A DNA stretch of 62,289 nucleotides from Flavobacterium seoulense (GCF_000695795.1 NZ_JNCA01000023.1:1-62289); one strand, 5' to 3'; shown: positions 31,181 to 40,815, counted from the first letter of the stretch. Translations and numbers: made by a program. The notes: generated from the letters alone by a model not told the origin.

Positions 31181-33724
31181 ATGAAAAATAGAAAGTTGTT
31201 TAAAATTTTTAATGTGTTTATGTTGTTGATGTCTCTTAATGGATTTGCCATTGGAGAACCTACTTACATAAGTACAAAAATTGCAGAAAACCAATTTACA
31301 TTGTCTTCAGCTGCTAAAGGTTCAACTACTTTGTTTGTTAGTTCAGAAGATCATACAGGAGTAATTTCGGCACTTAAAAATCTAAAATCTGATATAGGAA
31401 AAGTTACTGGTCGTGAACCTGATATTAAATACACTAATAAACCAGATGCTAAAGAAGTAATTATTGTAGGAACAATTGGAAAAAGTCCTATTATTGACCA
31501 ATTAGTTAAAAGTAAAAAATTAGATGTGAAAAATGTTTCTGGTAAATGGGAATCTTTTGTAATACAAACTATTGAATCTCCATTTCCAGGAGTGGAAAAA
31601 GCACTTGTTATTGCTGGAAGTGATAAGCGAGGAACCATTTATGGTATTTATGATATATCAAAAAATATCGGAATATCTCCATGGTATTACTGGGCAGATG
31701 TACCTGTTGCAAAACAAGAATCATTATTCGTTAAAAATGGCCGTTATGTAATCGAAAGTCCAAAAGTAAAATACAGAGGTATTTTTCTTAATGATGAAGC
31801 CCCAGCTCTTAGTGGATGGTCTAAAGAGAAATTTGGAGGGTTTAACAGTAAATTCTATGAAAAAGTTTTTGAATTATTACTTCGTTTAAAAGGAAATTAT
31901 CTTTGGCCGGCTATGTGGGGAAGTGCATTTTATGATGACGATCCTGCCAATGGTATCTTGGCAAATGAAATGGGGATTGTAATGGGAACTTCTCATCATG
32001 AACCTATGGCAATGGCACAACAAGATTGGCATAGATACACTTCACGTAATAAATTATCAAAGGTTTGGGATTACACTAAAAATAAAGATATTTTACAGCA
32101 ATCATGGAAATTTGGTATTGAGAGAAGTAAAAACTGGGACAAAATAGTTACTGTAGGAATGCGTGGAGATGGGGATGAAGCTATGGGCGAAGGTACGAAT
32201 ATCGGTTTGCTGGAGCAGATTGTAAAGGATCAGCGTAAAATAATAGAAAATGTCACAGGTGAAAAAGCAGAGAAAACGCCTCAGGTGTGGGCATTGTATA
32301 AAGAAGTACAGGAATATTATGACCATGGTATGAAAGTTCCAGATGATGTAACCTTATTGTTTTGTGATGATAATTGGGGCAATGTTCGTAAGCTTCCAGA
32401 AGTTAATGCAAAATCTCGTAAAGGAGGATACGGGATGTATTATCATTTTGATTATGTAGGCGGTCCTCGTAATTCAAAATGGATTAATATTAGTCCAATT
32501 CAACGTGTTTGGGAACAAATGAATTTGAGTTATACTCATGGTGTACAGGAACTTTGGGTAGTAAATGTAGGAGATTTAAAACCAATGGAATATCCAATTA
32601 GTTTCTTTTTAGATATGGCATGGGATCCCTCTAAATTTAACACTCAAAATTTATTATCTCATACAGAAAATTGGTGTACTCAGCAATTTGGAGAACAATA
32701 TGCAAAAGAGGCTGCACGAATTATTAATTTGTATGCAAAATATAACAGAAGGGTAACACCTGAAATGCTAGACGATAAAACCTATAGTTTAGATAACTAC
32801 AATGAATTTGAAAAAGTAACAGCAGATTATCGTAATCTGGCCTTAGACGCACTTCGATTGTATTATAAAATCCCTGCAGATTACAAAGATGCTTTTGATC
32901 AGTTAGTTTTATATCCCGTAAATGCTTGTAGTAACCTTTATGAAATGTATTATGCAGTAGCAAAAAATAAAGTTTGTGCTAAAGCAAATGATATTCAGGC
33001 TAATTATTGGGCAGATAAAGTAGAAGAATGCTTTAAAAGAGATGTTGATTTAGCTTATTCGTATAATAATATTATTGCAGATGGAAAGTGGAAACACATG
33101 ATGGATCAAGTACACATTGGATATACTTCCTGGCAAGAACCCCGCAGAGCGAAAATGCCAGAAGTACTTCGTGTAGCTGCTGAAAATCAAAATACTTTGA
33201 TACAAAAAACATTTGTTGAAAAAGATGGTTATGTGTCTATTGAAGCAGAAAATTTTAGCAGAACCAGTAATTCTTCCAGAATTAATTGGGAGATTATTCC
33301 TTTTTTAGGAAAAACTAAATCAGCTATAACGACTTTTCCTCAAAATGCATATCCTAAAGAGAATGAGGATATTTATGTAGAATATGATGTAGATTTTGCA
33401 ACCACTGGTGAGTTTGAAGTTCAGTTGTTGTTTTCACCAACATTAAATTTTAATTCTAACAAAGGACTTCGATATACCATTGGTTTTGATAAAACGACAC
33501 CACAACTTATCAATTTAAATGGTCATTACAAAGGAGAATTAGGACGTTGGCAATCCGAACATATTATAAAATCAGTAACTAAGCATAAAATAGAGACTAT
33601 TGGAAAACATACATTACGTTTTTCAGTAAAAGAAGCAGGACTTGTATTGCAAAAAATATTAATTAATACAGGTGGTTTAAAACCAAGTTATCTCGGAGCT
33701 CCTGAAAGTCCAATTGTAAAGTAA
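31181..33724 (+). CDS. GH115 xylan alpha-1,2-glucuronidase, second copy
   Basis: ATG 31181 gives a clean leader (MKNRKLFKIF... ending GFA|IG). An upstream ATG at 31109 would add 24 residues and spoil it. Same core as the GH115 at 22.6 kb: IAGSDKRGTIYGIYD, SPWYYWADVP, KYRGIFLNDEAP, WPAMWGSAF, MGTSHHEPM, CDDNWGNVRKLPE and a C-terminal beta-sandwich. Two GH115 enzymes in one locus suggest division of labour, for example terminal versus internal glucuronic acid or methylated versus plain. It is one of two exported proteins here whose mature end is not Gln. Confidence 0.9.
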   Translation: MKNRKLFKIFNVFMLLMSLNGFAIGEPTYISTKIAENQFTLSSAAKGSTTLFVSSEDHTGVISALKNLKSDIGKVTGREPDIKYTNKPDAKEVIIVGTIGKSPIIDQLVKSKKLDVKNVSGKWESFVIQTIESPFPGVEKALVIAGSDKRGTIYGIYDISKNIGISPWYYWADVPVAKQESLFVKNGRYVIESPKVKYRGIFLNDEAPALSGWSKEKFGGFNSKFYEKVFELLLRLKGNYLWPAMWGSAFYDDDPANGILANEMGIVMGTSHHEPMAMAQQDWHRYTSRNKLSKVWDYTKNKDILQQSWKFGIERSKNWDKIVTVGMRGDGDEAMGEGTNIGLLEQIVKDQRKIIENVTGEKAEKTPQVWALYKEVQEYYDHGMKVPDDVTLLFCDDNWGNVRKLPEVNAKSRKGGYGMYYHFDYVGGPRNSKWINISPIQRVWEQMNLSYTHGVQELWVVNVGDLKPMEYPISFFLDMAWDPSKFNTQNLLSHTENWCTQQFGEQYAKEAARIINLYAKYNRRVTPEMLDDKTYSLDNYNEFEKVTADYRNLALDALRLYYKIPADYKDAFDQLVLYPVNACSNLYEMYYAVAKNKVCAKANDIQANYWADKVEECFKRDVDLAYSYNNIIADGKWKHMMDQVHIGYTSWQEPRRAKMPEVLRVAAENQNTLIQKTFVEKDGYVSIEAENFSRTSNSSRINWEIIPFLGKTKSAITTFPQNAYPKENEDIYVEYDVDFATTGEFEVQLLFSPTLNFNSNKGLRYTIGFDKTTPQLINLNGHYKGELGRWQSEHIIKSVTKHKIETIGKHTLRFSVKEAGLVLQKILINTGGLKPSYLGAPESPIVK

Positions 33725-33737
33725 AATACACAGACAA

Positions 33738-35663
33738 ATGAAATTATTTAAAAAAGTAATAATAATTCTAATTACTATAATTGGGGCAAACGATGTTGTT
33801 GCAAAAGTTAGATTACCTCGTTTAATAAGTAACGGAATGGTACTTCAACGTGATGCTCCACTGAAAATTTGGGGATGGGCAGAAGCTGGTGAAAAAGTAC
33901 AAGTTGAGTTTTTGGGCAAAAAATACCAAACAAAAACAGATAAACAAGGAAACTGGAAAGTAAGTTTACCTTCAATAGCTGCTGGTGGTCCTTACACAAT
34001 GAAAGTTAATGAGATTGAGATCAAAGATATTTTGATAGGAGATGTTTGGTTATGTTCTGGACAGTCTAATATGGAATTGATGGTAAATAGAGTACTTGAT
34101 TTATACGAAAACGAAATAAAGCAAGTCAATAATACTAATATTCGTTATTTTAAACCATCAATACGTACTGAATCACAAACGCCTCAAACTGATTTTAAAG
34201 AAGGAACATGGCTTCCTGCTACACAGGAAAATATTATGAATTTTTCTTCATTATCATTTTTTTATGGTGATCAGCTGTATCAAAAGCATAAGGTGCCTAT
34301 TGGACTTATTAATAATGCTATTGGAGGAACTGCTATAGAATCTTGGGTGAGTGAAGATTTTATGAATTCCTATATGGATAAATGGAATAAATCAAAGGCG
34401 AAGTCTGATTCTATTCGTGCACTTAGACCTTCAACAGCTAATCCGGTTAGATTTAATTTTAATGCCGAATTGGCGAAAAATGATCCAGGTTTAGGGCGTT
34501 GGTCAAAAAATGATGTGAATACTTCTGATTGGTCTGAGATTGCTCTTCCCGGGTATTGGTCAGACAAAGGAGTCAATATGCGCATGGGGTCGATGTGGTT
34601 TTATAAAGAATTTTATGTTCCGGACTCGCTGGTAAATCAAAAAGATGCTGTACTTAGAATGGGACGTATTATTGAGAGCGATTCTACTTTTGTAAATGGA
34701 AAATTTGTTGGAACAATTTCGTACCAATATCCTCCCCGGAATTATAAATTGCCAGAAGGAATTTTAAAACCAGGTATAAATAAACTAATGGTAAGAGTAA
34801 TTTTACCCAATGGAAAAGGCGGATTTGTTGAAGATAAAACCTATGAACTTCGTTTAGGTTCTCAAAAAATAGATTTAACAGGACAATGGAAATACCACAT
34901 TGGTGCTAATCTTAAACCGCAAGCTGCACAAACTTCTGGAGGAGGTGTAGGAACGCGTCCGTCTGGATTGTACAATAGCCTTACAAGTCCGATAATTGGC
35001 TATCAAATAAAAGGAATAATATGGTATCAGGGAGAATCAAATACAGGAATGCCAACAAAAGAATATCAGGATCTATTTAAAAATTTGATAAGTAGTTGGC
35101 GAACTAAATTTAATTTACCTAATATGCCGTTTGTTTTTGCTCAGTTGGCTAATTTAGGTGTACCAAATAAACAGCCAGGCGAAAGCGGGATAGCAAATAT
35201 ACGTGAAGCACAAAGACGTACTTTAGAAGTAGCAAACACTGGTATGGCGGTTACCACTGATCTTGGAGAATGGAATGATATTCATCCTTTAAATAAAAAG
35301 GAGGTAGCACGAAGATTAGCCCTGGAAGCTGCACGAGTAGCTTATAATGATAAATCTATAATTAGTTCAGGTCCTTTGTTTGATACAATGGAAATTATAG
35401 ACAATAGTGTTGTAATTAATTTTAAGTCTGTAGGTAGTGGACTATTTACTAACAATTTGTTAGATGGATTTCAAATTGCAGGCTCAGATGGTAAATTTGA
35501 ATGGGCAAATGCCGTAGTAATTTCAGACAATAAAGTTAAGGTCTGGAACAAAAAAGTAACTAATCCAACTGTCATTCGATATGCCTGGGATGACAATCCA
35601 GCTTTTGCCAATTTAAAAAATAAAGAAGGTTTACCAGCTTCACCATTTACTACAAACAAATAA
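33738..35663 (+). CDS. Sialate-O-acetylesterase-like (SASA) acetyl esterase
   Basis: 641 aa, leader ending VVA|KVR. An N-terminal beta domain (RLISNGMVLQRD) precedes the SGNH catalytic domain with CSGQSNMEL (Ser110). The domain is interrupted by a jelly-roll like GH2 sugar-binding domains (about 240-375, SMWFYKEFYVP). It resumes with IWYQGESNTGMP and ends with GEWNDIHPLNK, holding Asp and His of the triad. Family members de-acetylate sialic acid or, in xylan loci, acetylated xylo-oligosaccharides; the latter fits here. It starts 13 bases after the GH115 gene. Confidence 0.83.
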   Translation: MKLFKKVIIILITIIGANDVVAKVRLPRLISNGMVLQRDAPLKIWGWAEAGEKVQVEFLGKKYQTKTDKQGNWKVSLPSIAAGGPYTMKVNEIEIKDILIGDVWLCSGQSNMELMVNRVLDLYENEIKQVNNTNIRYFKPSIRTESQTPQTDFKEGTWLPATQENIMNFSSLSFFYGDQLYQKHKVPIGLINNAIGGTAIESWVSEDFMNSYMDKWNKSKAKSDSIRALRPSTANPVRFNFNAELAKNDPGLGRWSKNDVNTSDWSEIALPGYWSDKGVNMRMGSMWFYKEFYVPDSLVNQKDAVLRMGRIIESDSTFVNGKFVGTISYQYPPRNYKLPEGILKPGINKLMVRVILPNGKGGFVEDKTYELRLGSQKIDLTGQWKYHIGANLKPQAAQTSGGGVGTRPSGLYNSLTSPIIGYQIKGIIWYQGESNTGMPTKEYQDLFKNLISSWRTKFNLPNMPFVFAQLANLGVPNKQPGESGIANIREAQRRTLEVANTGMAVTTDLGEWNDIHPLNKKEVARRLALEAARVAYNDKSIISSGPLFDTMEIIDNSVVINFKSVGSGLFTNNLLDGFQIAGSDGKFEWANAVVISDNKVKVWNKKVTNPTVIRYAWDDNPAFANLKNKEGLPASPFTTNK

Positions 35664-35769
35664 AGCCATCAATAATCATTTTTAAATTTAAGAATGTTAA
35701 AAATACTTAATACCATGAACTAAGGTATTATTCTATTAACAGACCACTTAATTAATAAAATATAGATTT

Positions 35770-38343
35770 ATGAAAAAAATATTCTTTTATCTTCTCAGTT
35801 TTCTATTCTCAATGACTTTGTTGGCTCAACAATATCCTTATCAAAATACTAAATTGAATGCTAATGATAGAGCAAAGGATTTATTATCCCGTCTTACACT
35901 TGAGGAAAAAGCAGCATTAATGCAAAATAATTCACCAGCTATTCCACGATTAGGCATTAAGGCATACGAATGGTGGAATGAAGCCCTTCACGGTGTAGGT
36001 CGTTCAGGATTAGCAACTGTCTTTCCACAAGCTATTGGTATGGCGGCCTCATTCAATGAAACCTTGTTATTTAATTCATTTACAGCTATCGCAGATGAAG
36101 CAAGAGCAAAATCAAATAAATTTAGTGAACAAGGAGGATTAAAACGTTATCAGGGATTGACTTATTGGACTCCAAATGTAAATATATTTCGTGATCCTCG
36201 TTGGGGTCGAGGGCAGGAAACCTATGGAGAAGATCCTTTTTTAACCAGTCGAATGGGAGTGGCAGTGGTTAAAGCTTTGCAGGGACCTGAAGGTAGTGAA
36301 TATGACAAATTACATGCCTGCGCTAAACATTATGCTGTTCATTCAGGTCCTGAATGGAACAGACATTCGTTTAATGCCGAAAATATTAAACCTCGTGACT
36401 TATGGGAAACTTATTTACCCGCTTTTAAAGATTTAGTACAAAAAGCTAATGTAAAGGAAGTAATGTGTGCCTACAATAGTTTTGAGGGGGAGCCTTGCTG
36501 TGGAAGTAATCGTTTATTAACCCAAATTCTTCGTGATGACTGGGGCTTTGACGGATTGGTAGTGTCAGACTGTTGGGCTATTTCTGATTTTTATCATACA
36601 AATGCACATGCAACTCAACCTGATGCTACCCATGCAGCTGCCAATGCAGTTTTAAATGGAACTGATTTGGAGTGTGGTAGTGATTTTCGTAATCTGCCAG
36701 ATGCTGTTAAGAATGGATTAGTAGATGAAAAACGTATTGATGTTTCGTTATTACGATTGTTAAAAGCCCGTTTTGAATTGGGAGAAATGAATGAAAAACC
36801 TGTTTGGGAAATTCCTTATTCAGTAGTTAATAGTAAAGAGCATCAGGCATTAGCACTACGTATGGCAGAAGAAAGTATTGTATTATTACAAAATAAGAAT
36901 AATATCCTACCATTGAATAGAAAGCTCAAAGTGGCAGTTATGGGACCTAATGCAAAAGACTCTGTAATGCAATGGGGAAATTACAATGGGTTTCCTGCTC
37001 ATACAGTTACTTTGCTAGAGGCAGTTCGTAAAGTATTACCAGAATCCCAATTAATTTATGAATGGGGATGTGATCGTACCAACGACGTTGCCATTAGCAG
37101 TCTTTTTTCAGAATGTAGTATTGATGGTAAAAAAGGTTTTGTTGCTCAATACTGGAATAACACAACCGCTGAAGGAAATCCTGTTTTAACAGATGTCCTT
37201 TCAAGTCCGTTTCATTTAACTACTATGGGAGCTACAGCTTTTGCTGCAGGAGTTAATATTCAGAATTTTTCAGCTCGTTATAAAACAATTTTCAAACCAA
37301 CTAAATCAGGAGATGTAGCATTCCAATTTCAAACGAATGGAAGAACATCTTTAACTATTGATGGAGAAAATGTAGTAAAAAATGTTTTTGCAAACAATAC
37401 CACTAATGTTTATACATTAAAAGCCGAGGCAGGTAAATCATATATTATTGAAATTTTGTTTTCTCAAAAAAATGCAGATGCAGCACTAAATTTTGATTTT
37501 GGATCATTAATACCTGTAGATTTGGCTGCCAGTATTGCCAGAGTAAAAGATTCCGATATTGTAATATTTGCTGGTGGTATCGCTCCATCATTGGAAGGAG
37601 AGGAAATGCGCGTGACAATTCCAGGGTTTAAAGGCGGTGACCGTACTGATATTGAACTACCATCTATTCAGCGCCGTATGCTTCAAGCATTAAAAGCTGC
37701 TGGAAAGAAAGTAGTGTTTGTAAATTTCTCTGGTTCAGCAATGGGATTTGTTCCTGAAACTGAATCTTGTGAAGCAATTGTACAGGCTTGGTATCCAGGA
37801 CAGGCTGGTGGGACAGCTATTGCCAATGTACTTTTTGGAGATTATAATCCATCAGGTCGTTTGCCGGTAACTTTTTATAAAAATAGCAATCAATTGCCTG
37901 ATTTCGAAGATTATTCTATGAAAGGCAGAACTTATCGTTTTATGTCTAATCCACTTTTCCCATTTGGATTTGGATTGAGTTATACCAATTTTACAATTGG
38001 TAAAGCTAAACTCAATAAAACAACTATAAAAAATAATGAGACAGTAGATATTACTATTCCGATATCTAATACAGGTAAACTCAATGGTTCAGAAACAGTT
38101 CAGATTTATGTTAGAAAAATTAATGATACTGATGGTCCTCTTAAAACCATGAGAGAATTTCAACGTGTAGAAATTGAATCTGGAAAATCAAAAGACGTAA
38201 AACTTTCGTTAAAACCTTCTACTTTTGAATTCTTTGATTCGGTTCAAGCAAAAGTAATTGTTGCATCTGGGGACTATGAAGTTTTATATGGAAAAAGTTC
38301 AGATTTAAAAGATTTAAAAGTAATAAAAGTTACTATTCAATAG
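35770..38343 (+). CDS. GH3 beta-xylosidase with PA14 domain
   Basis: Signal peptide ends LLA|QQ. Domain order is the GH3 barrel (about 28-350), alpha/beta sandwich with a PA14 insertion (about 445-590; GKKGFVAQYWNNTT onward), and a fibronectin-III-like C-terminus. VVSDCWAISDF contains nucleophile Asp267; KHYAVHSGPEWNRHS lies in the substrate pocket. The WWNEALHGVGRSG and SDCWA patterns are those of bacterial/plant-type xylan 1,4-beta-xylosidases. It is the last intact gene of the locus and completes conversion of xylo-oligosaccharides to xylose. Confidence 0.88.
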   Translation: MKKIFFYLLSFLFSMTLLAQQYPYQNTKLNANDRAKDLLSRLTLEEKAALMQNNSPAIPRLGIKAYEWWNEALHGVGRSGLATVFPQAIGMAASFNETLLFNSFTAIADEARAKSNKFSEQGGLKRYQGLTYWTPNVNIFRDPRWGRGQETYGEDPFLTSRMGVAVVKALQGPEGSEYDKLHACAKHYAVHSGPEWNRHSFNAENIKPRDLWETYLPAFKDLVQKANVKEVMCAYNSFEGEPCCGSNRLLTQILRDDWGFDGLVVSDCWAISDFYHTNAHATQPDATHAAANAVLNGTDLECGSDFRNLPDAVKNGLVDEKRIDVSLLRLLKARFELGEMNEKPVWEIPYSVVNSKEHQALALRMAEESIVLLQNKNNILPLNRKLKVAVMGPNAKDSVMQWGNYNGFPAHTVTLLEAVRKVLPESQLIYEWGCDRTNDVAISSLFSECSIDGKKGFVAQYWNNTTAEGNPVLTDVLSSPFHLTTMGATAFAAGVNIQNFSARYKTIFKPTKSGDVAFQFQTNGRTSLTIDGENVVKNVFANNTTNVYTLKAEAGKSYIIEILFSQKNADAALNFDFGSLIPVDLAASIARVKDSDIVIFAGGIAPSLEGEEMRVTIPGFKGGDRTDIELPSIQRRMLQALKAAGKKVVFVNFSGSAMGFVPETESCEAIVQAWYPGQAGGTAIANVLFGDYNPSGRLPVTFYKNSNQLPDFEDYSMKGRTYRFMSNPLFPFGFGLSYTNFTIGKAKLNKTTIKNNETVDITIPISNTGKLNGSETVQIYVRKINDTDGPLKTMREFQRVEIESGKSKDVKLSLKPSTFEFFDSVQAKVIVASGDYEVLYGKSSDLKDLKVIKVTIQ

Positions 38344-38369
38344 CTTATTATTGCTAGTCTTTATCTTTG

Positions 38370-38437
38370 GTAAGCATCATCTTTTTGAATCTTTAGTTAT
38401 GATAAACTAAAGTTCTCTTTCTTGATGCTTACTTTTT
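38370..38437 (+). terminator. Two-level hairpin terminator closing the locus
   Basis: Outer arms GTAAGCATCA (38370-38379) and TGATGCTTAC (38423-38432) enclose an inner 8-bp stem CTTTAGTT/AACTAAAG (38391-38412). Five T follow. It lies 27 bases after the GH3 stop. Confidence 0.75.
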
Positions 38438-38528
38438 ATATATTTTAACTAACAATTTGAATTATAATTAGTTTATCTATCTAATTCAAATTTCTAAACT
38501 CTTGTGGAGTATTTCCTGTTTAGTACAA

Positions 38529-38672
38529 ATGTTAACTTCTATTACAAAAGGTAAGAGAGTAATGAATACTTCGCCGGCTTTGAAAATAGAAGAAGCACTT
38601 GGTTTAGAAGAAGGTTATTTCATGATTCTACAGGTTTATTATAACATAGAGCAAGAAAAAAAAGATGAATAA
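38529..38672 (+). pseudogene. Remnant of HTH antitoxin-like regulator
   Basis: A frame of 47 codons reads ITKGKRVMNTSPALKIEEAL then GLEEGYFMILQVYYNIEQEK. This is the C-terminal half of the small HTH proteins (plasmid-maintenance/HigA-antitoxin-like) that precede DUF6922 genes in Bacteroidota. The N-terminal half, including most of the HTH, has no readable frame upstream. It overlaps the next remnant by 8 bases, as intact pairs do. Identification is from memory of the family and not certain. Confidence 0.55.
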
Positions 38673-38870
38673 ACTCCGTACTGATTTACCTCAGTTGAGA
38701 CCTGTATTATTTTGGGATACTAAAATAAATACAATTGACTGGGAGAAACAGAAAAAAGCTATTATCAAAAGAGTTTTTGAACGTGGTAATGAGAAGGAGA
38801 AAAGGAAGTTATCTATTTTTATGAAGTTGAAACGTTTGATATGACGTTAAACAATTCTATTATAGAATAG
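38665..38870 (+). pseudogene. Frameshifted DUF6922-like gene
   Basis: Reads LRPVLFWDTKINTIDWEKQK then IIKRVFERGNEKEK, the DUF6922 signature, but then runs to a premature TGA at 38842. The expected continuation (IYFYEVETFDMTLNNSIIE, stop at 38868-38870) is in another frame from 38811. One indel near 38795-38811 therefore breaks the gene. DUF6922 proteins usually accompany an AbiEii-type nucleotidyltransferase toxin; no such gene follows. The stretch 38870-39054 shows nothing else recognisable. Confidence 0.55.
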
Positions 38871-39054
38871 TAAATAATAAAATTATACGATACCTGTTTG
38901 GATATACTTTTGCATCTTATAAAAGAGTTCGACAATCCCAAATACTTATTAAAAGTGTATTGTGTGTAAAGTGTTGATTATTAATTTTTTTCGATAATAA
39001 AATGAATTTATCAATCGAACCCTTATTATGCATTGATTATATTAGGTTTTAACA

Positions 39055-39091
39055 TAAAAAAAGGCAGAAAATTATATGATTTTCTGCCTTT
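39055..39091 (-). terminator. Terminator of ssrA
   Basis: A 13-bp perfect stem (39060-39072 with 39079-39091) with a 6-base loop, followed on the - strand by a run of T. It begins directly at the tmRNA 3' end. Confidence 0.85.
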
Positions 39092-39092
39092 G

Positions 39093-39487
39093 TGGAGTCG
39101 CCGGGAATCGAACCCGGGTCCAAACAAGCAACTAAAGAGCTTTCTACACGCTTATTTCCTGATTAGATTTTCGATGTTAAGCTAGGTCAGGAACAACCAC
39201 TCAACACTTATCTTCTTAATTTTTGAAATCCACCCGAAGCTCATGGAGATCTAGGTTTATTTTTACGGTTCCCCTAAACAGAACGCCACAAACCAAGGCT
39301 TTCAAGGAGAATCCAGCTTCCCTACCTTGTAGGGACGTGGCTAATCGTACTATAATTCAGATTATGCAGCTAAAGCGTAGTTATTTTCGCCGTGTAAAAG
39401 TTTGTACCCTTGGATTTACGAGCAAAAAGTACCATGCTCGACGTGCTTACTGTTCAATTCGACTTGCTGTCAAAACCAGTCGACCCC
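39093..39487 (-). ncRNA. ssrA: tmRNA
   Basis: Rescues stalled ribosomes by trans-translation. On the - strand the 5' end GGGGTCGACTGG and the 3' end CGACTCC form the 7-bp acceptor stem with a G-U at the third pair. Before the 3' end is a T-arm-like GGACCCGGGTTCGATTCCCG. The tag frame at 39364-39393 reads GENNYALAA-stop, the usual Bacteroidota/Flavobacterium tag. CCA is not encoded (the DNA continues ACAAA), so it must be added afterwards. An open frame on the opposite strand here (39223-39513) is an artefact of this RNA gene. Confidence 0.95.
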
Positions 39488-39518
39488 AGTTTTATAATAC
39501 TCAAAAAAATTGAGTGCG

Positions 39519-39551
39519 CAAATGTACAATTTTCTAGTTGAATATTGCAAT
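39519..39551 (-). promoter_or_regulatory. Probable ssrA promoter
   Basis: On the - strand ATTG, 21 bases, then TACATTTG (39519-39526), the Bacteroidota -7 type, about 31 bases before the mature tmRNA 5' end. The leader contains a small ACTCAA/TTGAGT hairpin and would be removed by RNase P. Spacing is slightly long. Confidence 0.45.
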
Positions 39552-39576
39552 TAGAATACTAATCTTACTGCAAAAA

Positions 39577-40788
39577 TTATTCCTCTTTGTCGTCTTTACC
39601 TAATTTAAATGGATAATCTCCAAATAATGGTGCTAATTTTCTAACCTGATACGTCTTAGTCGTAAATTTATTCGATAAGGCAATGATAGTTACATGTTCT
39701 TTTGTTAATGTAATAAAAGAAGAGGTGTTTCCGTGCCACCAGCCATTATGGAAGTAGAAATTTTGTCCTGTTTCCCAATTAATCATTCGTATTCCTAAAC
39801 CGTAATTTTTCTCACCTTTACGTTCCTGACTAAAAGGAGTATAGACCAGTTTTAGTAATTTTGGACTTAAAAAATCTGGTGAATTTCTAGCCATATCAAA
39901 TTTTAATAAATCTCTTGGAGTAGAATAGATGTTTTTATCTCCGTAAATTTTATCAAGATAGTCTTTCCCAATTTCGACTTTATTGCCTTTATAAGAAGTA
40001 ACAGCTGAGTCTTTGTCTTTTTCATAATCAAAAACATAGGTGTGATTCATTCCTAATGGTTTAAAAATCATGCGTTCCATAGCTTTTTTATAACTAAGTC
40101 CTGTTGCTTTTTCGATAATAAGGGCTAAAACAGCATAGTTGGTATTACAATAAGCAAAACGAGTATTAGTTCTGGCTTCCAGACCAATGTCTTTTGTTGC
40201 CATTAAATTCACAATATCTTTATTAGTCAGAATATCATGTCGATCCCAAACACCATCTTTTTTATCGGTGAAATAAGCATAATTACGCATTCCGCTACGG
40301 TGATTTAAAAGCATTTTAACCGTAACTTCAGGAAAAGGGAAATTCTTTATTATGGTATTTACTTTTTGGTCTAAACCAATTTTTTTTGCATCTATTAATT
40401 TCAAAATTGCCGATGCAGTAATCACTTTAGTAACCGAAGCTAAATGTAATGGAGTAGTAGCAGTAATAGGTCTCTCGTCTCTAAAATTGGCCATTCCTTC
40501 GTATTTCTCATAGATAATCTGACCATTTTTAGCGACCAGAAAACTGCCATTCATACTGTTGTTTGGCCAGTTTTTATTATAAAAATGCTCAATCGAATTT
40601 TTCTTCGAATTAATATATTGAGCAGTCAATTTTGGAAGCTGATTCTTTGAAGGTTCCATGTGGGGTAGCGTATCTTTAGGTAATTCATCTTCTCCCAGGA
40701 TTCCTTCTTTATTCTTTTGGTTACAAGAACTCAAAACTAACATCAGCATGAGGAATTGTAGTATATTTGTCTTTTTTATAAAAATCAT
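39577..40788 (-). CDS. Class C beta-lactamase-family serine hydrolase, lipoprotein
   Basis: 403 aa from the ATG complementary to 40786-40788. The open frame continues to 40929, but a TATATTTG -7 box (40808-40815) would lie inside it. The shorter start also gives a proper lipoprotein leader with lipobox LSSC (Cys22). Penicillin-binding/beta-lactamase motifs: SVTK (Ser118, Lys121), YCN (Tyr213) and HNG near the C-terminus. Such proteins are often esterases or D-peptidases rather than resistance enzymes. Probably anchored in a periplasmic or outer membrane leaflet. Stands alone, upstream of ssrA. Confidence 0.8.
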   Translation of the reverse strand: MIFIKKTNILQFLMLMLVLSSCNQKNKEGILGEDELPKDTLPHMEPSKNQLPKLTAQYINSKKNSIEHFYNKNWPNNSMNGSFLVAKNGQIIYEKYEGMANFRDERPITATTPLHLASVTKVITASAILKLIDAKKIGLDQKVNTIIKNFPFPEVTVKMLLNHRSGMRNYAYFTDKKDGVWDRHDILTNKDIVNLMATKDIGLEARTNTRFAYCNTNYAVLALIIEKATGLSYKKAMERMIFKPLGMNHTYVFDYEKDKDSAVTSYKGNKVEIGKDYLDKIYGDKNIYSTPRDLLKFDMARNSPDFLSPKLLKLVYTPFSQERKGEKNYGLGIRMINWETGQNFYFHNGWWHGNTSSFITLTKEHVTIIALSNKFTTKTYQVRKLAPLFGDYPFKLGKDDKEE

Positions 40789-40807
40789 TATTATAGGGCT
40801 ATATTGG

Positions 40808-40815
40808 CAAATATA
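40808..40815 (-). promoter_or_regulatory. -7 box for the serine hydrolase gene
   Basis: TATATTTG on the - strand, 19 bases upstream of the chosen ATG. No clear -33 element at the usual spacing. Confidence 0.4.

Noticed and set aside
38443..38460. Possible CRISPR or transposon ends in the locus-ssrA gap
   Set aside because: No spaced direct repeats and no transposase-like frame were seen; only terminator, gene remnants and AT-rich filler.
38898..38969. Short frame reading LDILLHLIKEFDNPKYLLKV
   Set aside because: Only 23 codons, no start context and no recognised family; it could be debris but cannot be supported.
39223..39513. Open frame of 96 codons on the + strand
   Set aside because: It lies on the opposite strand of the tmRNA gene, whose acceptor stem and tag GENNYALAA are clear.
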